From NCBI GenBank assembly GCA_029465975.1, contig CM055739.1, forward strand, positions 7,854,012 through 7,918,011: DNA of 64,000 nt, written 5' to 3'. The stretch's first letter is position 1; each line of letters begins with the position of its first letter. This stretch comes from Dallia pectoralis (taxonomy: Eukaryota; Chordata; Actinopteri; Esociformes; Umbridae). The translations under genes and the position numbers were made by a program. Positions 60,931 through 64,000 of this stretch are shown here, in pieces. The notes beneath the pieces were generated by a model. It had not been told where the DNA came from. It ran no database searches and worked only from the letters and a program-made list of their open reading frames with translations.

Positions 60931-61813
60931 AGAATCCGTCCTGTTCTGTTAACAATAGGAAGCTCTTTATCTTCCTCTATAAATGCAGTGACGACCGTTT
61001 CTTGATGAAAATCATGACTCTTCACAGCGAGCTCTCTCAATCGCGAAATTGTAGCCAGCGACCAGAACTGAGCTTGTAGGTGCCAAACCCACCAGAAGGA
61101 GTCGCTAAAGCACGACATCCGAAATCCCTGCCACCCAACCTGGACTGTGATGGGCCAATTTGCACCAACGTCTATAAAGACCAAGAATTTTTAGAGTTGC
61201 TTATCGTGGACGCCTAAAGCAACAAGCCAAACCCCGCTGACAGTGAATAGTAAACGTGGATTGAATCGATTCCAATGAGAACGCACAGATATCGCGTTGT
61301 TACAGATATCACTGCATGACGTCAACGCGCAAAACAATCACACCGCATATTTAATGAGACGTCCGCCATAGGGCTTCTATAAAAGACGCTCGTAAAAACA
61401 CCTACGGTTTCCATTAGAAGCCGACAGAAATGGCCGCTTAATCCTCCATTAGCAGAGCAGCTCGTGAAATACGTCCCAGTCAGTCAGACACCTAATAAAA
61501 ACGACATGAAACTCGATACGTAGTTTGTTTCCTAACCCCAAACTGCGTCCTGGCAGGCTGTGCTGCCTGCAGTGCTGCCTGTTTACAGTAGTATTGTGAC
61601 GAGGAAATGATCCGTTGCCCCACACCTGAACAGTTTTTCGCGACACCGTAAAACAAACAAGTCGTTCATCACTCTCCGGGTCTCCAAAGGCCAACGATCC
61701 AGGGCTGAATTCGTTCACAGACTGGCCGCCGCTCCCAGAAAAGAAAACGTTTCCCTGAAAAAATTCCCCTTTTCGTAATACGTTAGTGTTATTTTCCCCT
61801 TCAGGTGCCTCAT

Positions 61814-61880
61814 TTAAATGTGCGAGACAATTAGAGAGTGAGGTTTTGATTAAAGCTTTGATATTCTTACACTTCTTTGT
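61814..61880. repeat. short duplicated non-coding element, copy B
   Basis: 'tgaggttttgattaaagctt' followed by 'tgatattcttacacttcttt'. Partner of copy A. It carries two CTTTGAT/TTTGATT-type motifs, which resemble TCF/SOX-like sites. Confidence 0.6.
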
Positions 61881-62840
61881 AGTCTGCCTGTTCATCAAAG
61901 CAAGTTCTGTTTTTCTTCTTCGCTCTTCCCCCATAAAAATGGTCTCATTAATCACAATTAATTCACAATAACATTTTAAATGGCACATATATATGTATAT
62001 AGATACATATTTAGCAATGAGAACACACACAGAGGTTTATTTTTTTGCATGATTAATCTACTTTTGGTAGATATTCTTCCACCAACCTGTCAAACCATAG
62101 ACACAAAGACATGAAAACAAGGCATCAGTAAACAAACTGCACAAAGAAATATTCACCTCTCCCTGGGGCCATTAACATGTTAATGTCTTTCCCAGACGCA
62201 ACCACTACCGTCTGAAACTAAAGCTGCTTCATTACCATAAGATATACAGTTACAGTATAGTCGGCCAGGTAGCTAAGCTGTGCGCTAGCTAATGTCAAAA
62301 ATACTAACATTATCTAAGAACTCTGCATATCTACACAATTATTGTGTTTTTCTGATTTTGATTTGACCTTATTGTCAGCCAATTCAGCATGTGCAGTGTC
62401 CAAAAGCATGATGAACATGTTAACAACTTGTGCACAAGATCTTGTTCATATAGAAAAATCATTTCCAGACTTCTCAGGTGAATTCTCAGGTAAATATTCA
62501 CCGATCAAAATTGTGTGGCTTCAGGTGAAATCAGGGTATGGAGCGTTGCTGGTTATTGTCCCAGTTTCAGGCCGAGGTCCGTCATTTAGTGAGTGCCAGA
62601 TCTCTATGTCACGGTGCATCATAAAACCAAAAATCTCCCCATCTGCCAAGTGCTGTGTGATCCACGTACTGTGTGATCTACATACCTGAAGACCCTAAAA
62701 GCTGTCTCATTGGGCTGACTGACATGTCAATCAGCCTCCAACCGCGGAACATAGACTCAAATAAGAGGCAGAATTCTCACCTAATGGCTACCAGGACTAT
62801 CCACACTGTCCTGTTTTACACTGATCCTAACGTACTGACT

Positions 62841-62843
<3 letters not shown>

Positions 62844-62884
<41 letters not shown>
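62844..62884. repeat. (AC)n microsatellite
   Basis: About 20 AC units on the plus strand. Confidence 0.95.
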
Positions 62885-62887
<3 letters not shown>

Positions 62888-64000
62888 CCACTAATTGACA
62901 CATAACACATACACAAAAGACTGACGCTGCACACATATTTCCGGGTGCAAATATTCTTATCTGTAAAAAGAGGATGGTGACCTTTAAAATATTGCATATT
63001 TAAATCTCTCGTCGCATATTTCTTAAAATCCGACCACACGTCCGAGCACCTCTGGCACATAGACGTGCCACGGACAGATGTACAGTCCTCGTCCTCTGTC
63101 TCGGTGGCCTGGTGAGGTTAGATCACCTCGGGAACGGACTCACCGCTCCAGGTTTACAGACGCCAATGACAATATGGCCTTTTATGTTGCATTAATGGAA
63201 ACTGCATACCCTGCAGTTTAATACCACGAAGCTATGCTACATTACACGGGCACCGCCGTTGAGTATTTGCTATGAGTGTGCGTGGATAAAGCGACCCCTG
63301 AGTGAACATGTCGTTTTGTTAACACAAAACCAGAGACAAAAATGTCGTCCTTGTATTACCAGACTTGGATATTGACATTATGTGAGCGCGGAATAGCGCA
63401 TAACGCGTCTAACCGGTACCTTACAATTACAATTCAATTTTCCTGGATCTTGATGTTCCGAACAAGCGTTGAAAACTGTTTGTGTTTTTGTTTTATTAGC
63501 CAATCACATTTGTATTACCTTATTGTGTTGCCATGGACGCAACCAATAACAGTGTTTCAATATACGCGTCGAACAATCACTTCAAAAGGTTGCGCCAGTT
63601 GCAGGCAACACACAGACACGCAGACTCACAAAATGACTCGGATTAATTAAAAGAGGGGTCTGAATAAGTGTGATGACATTTAGCGCTTGTCATTATGCTC
63701 CTCTACTTTGAATCGAAGTGCCCACTGCTTTATGTGCTCCTCTCAGTCTATTGGCACCTAGTATCTTAGTGCTTGGCAGCGGTCTACTGTCTTCACTAAA
63801 GCCGCAGTGCAATTTGGAGGGCATAGTGCCTGTTCTGGAGAGAATTCCCATATTTGAATTGACATATTTTCAATAAGGATTTAATTGCCTTAGGTTTTCT
63901 TGGCATTATAATGGAATTATTTTGCACGACTCATGTATTACCAGTACTACACTACATCTCCACTAGATTTTTATCTTGTGAACTGGACTGGTCCTTACTG

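Larger units (their letters stand above)
60021..64000. other. intron or upstream region, no exon recognised
   Basis: Mostly AT-rich DNA with no lrp1b exon, RNA gene or long coding frame of known type. It contains a pair of similar ~60-bp elements (60866-60930 and 61814-61880) and an (AC)n microsatellite at 62844-62884. Confidence 0.5.

Noticed and set aside
63060..63120. Possible LDLa 1 exon
   Set aside because: The minus-strand translation lacks the six cysteines and the D-x-S-D-E motif, and no fitting splice sites were seen.

Overview
The window is vertebrate nuclear DNA, almost certainly from a teleost fish. It holds one large intron-rich gene on the minus strand, old Tc1-like transposons and SINE-like fragments, and many microsatellites and minisatellites. 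Several repeats (a degenerate 'ggtatatggtc' MITE near 19.5 kb and 'gcactatatagg'-type repeats near 29.2 and 50.7 kb) look, from memory, like families common in salmonid and pike genomes. Protacanthopterygii is therefore my best guess, as inference only.

The gene is the 5' part of lrp1b (low-density lipoprotein receptor-related protein 1B), read right to left. I could place 38 complete exons between 58335 and 12376, most of them too short or too interrupted to show as long open frames. All join in phase and give the family order: LDLa repeat 2, an EGF pair (mostly lost in a 500-N gap), beta-propeller 1, EGF, propeller 2, EGF, eight LDLa repeats (ligand-binding cluster II), an EGF pair, propeller 3, EGF, propeller 4, EGF, propeller 5, EGF and the start of propeller 6. 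The promoter, signal peptide and first LDLa exon lie to the right of the window. Everything after propeller 6 begins, including the membrane segment and tail, lies to the left. I saw no stop codons or frame breaks in the exons, so the gene looks functional.

The left 8 kb is a Ty3/gypsy-type LTR retrotransposon on the plus strand, antisense to lrp1b and apparently inside its next intron. It has a 5' LTR-like region, a tRNA-Pro-type primer binding site, an intact gag frame, a protease/reverse transcriptase frame and an RNase H/integrase frame. The gag-pol overlap carries a phased -1 slippery heptamer with a stem-loop. No 3' LTR was found, and the pol frame is broken between reverse transcriptase and RNase H, so the copy is probably dead.

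The most unusual structure is in the lrp1b introns. The end of one LDLa exon, with its apparent GC splice donor, has been copied about four times in tandem. A 1.6-kb minisatellite carries a consensus U1-type donor motif in nearly every unit on the antisense strand. Many simple-sequence tracts sit flush against splice acceptors and are pyrimidine-rich on the sense strand. No wholly new gene system was seen. These splice-linked repeats are the best candidates for follow-up.
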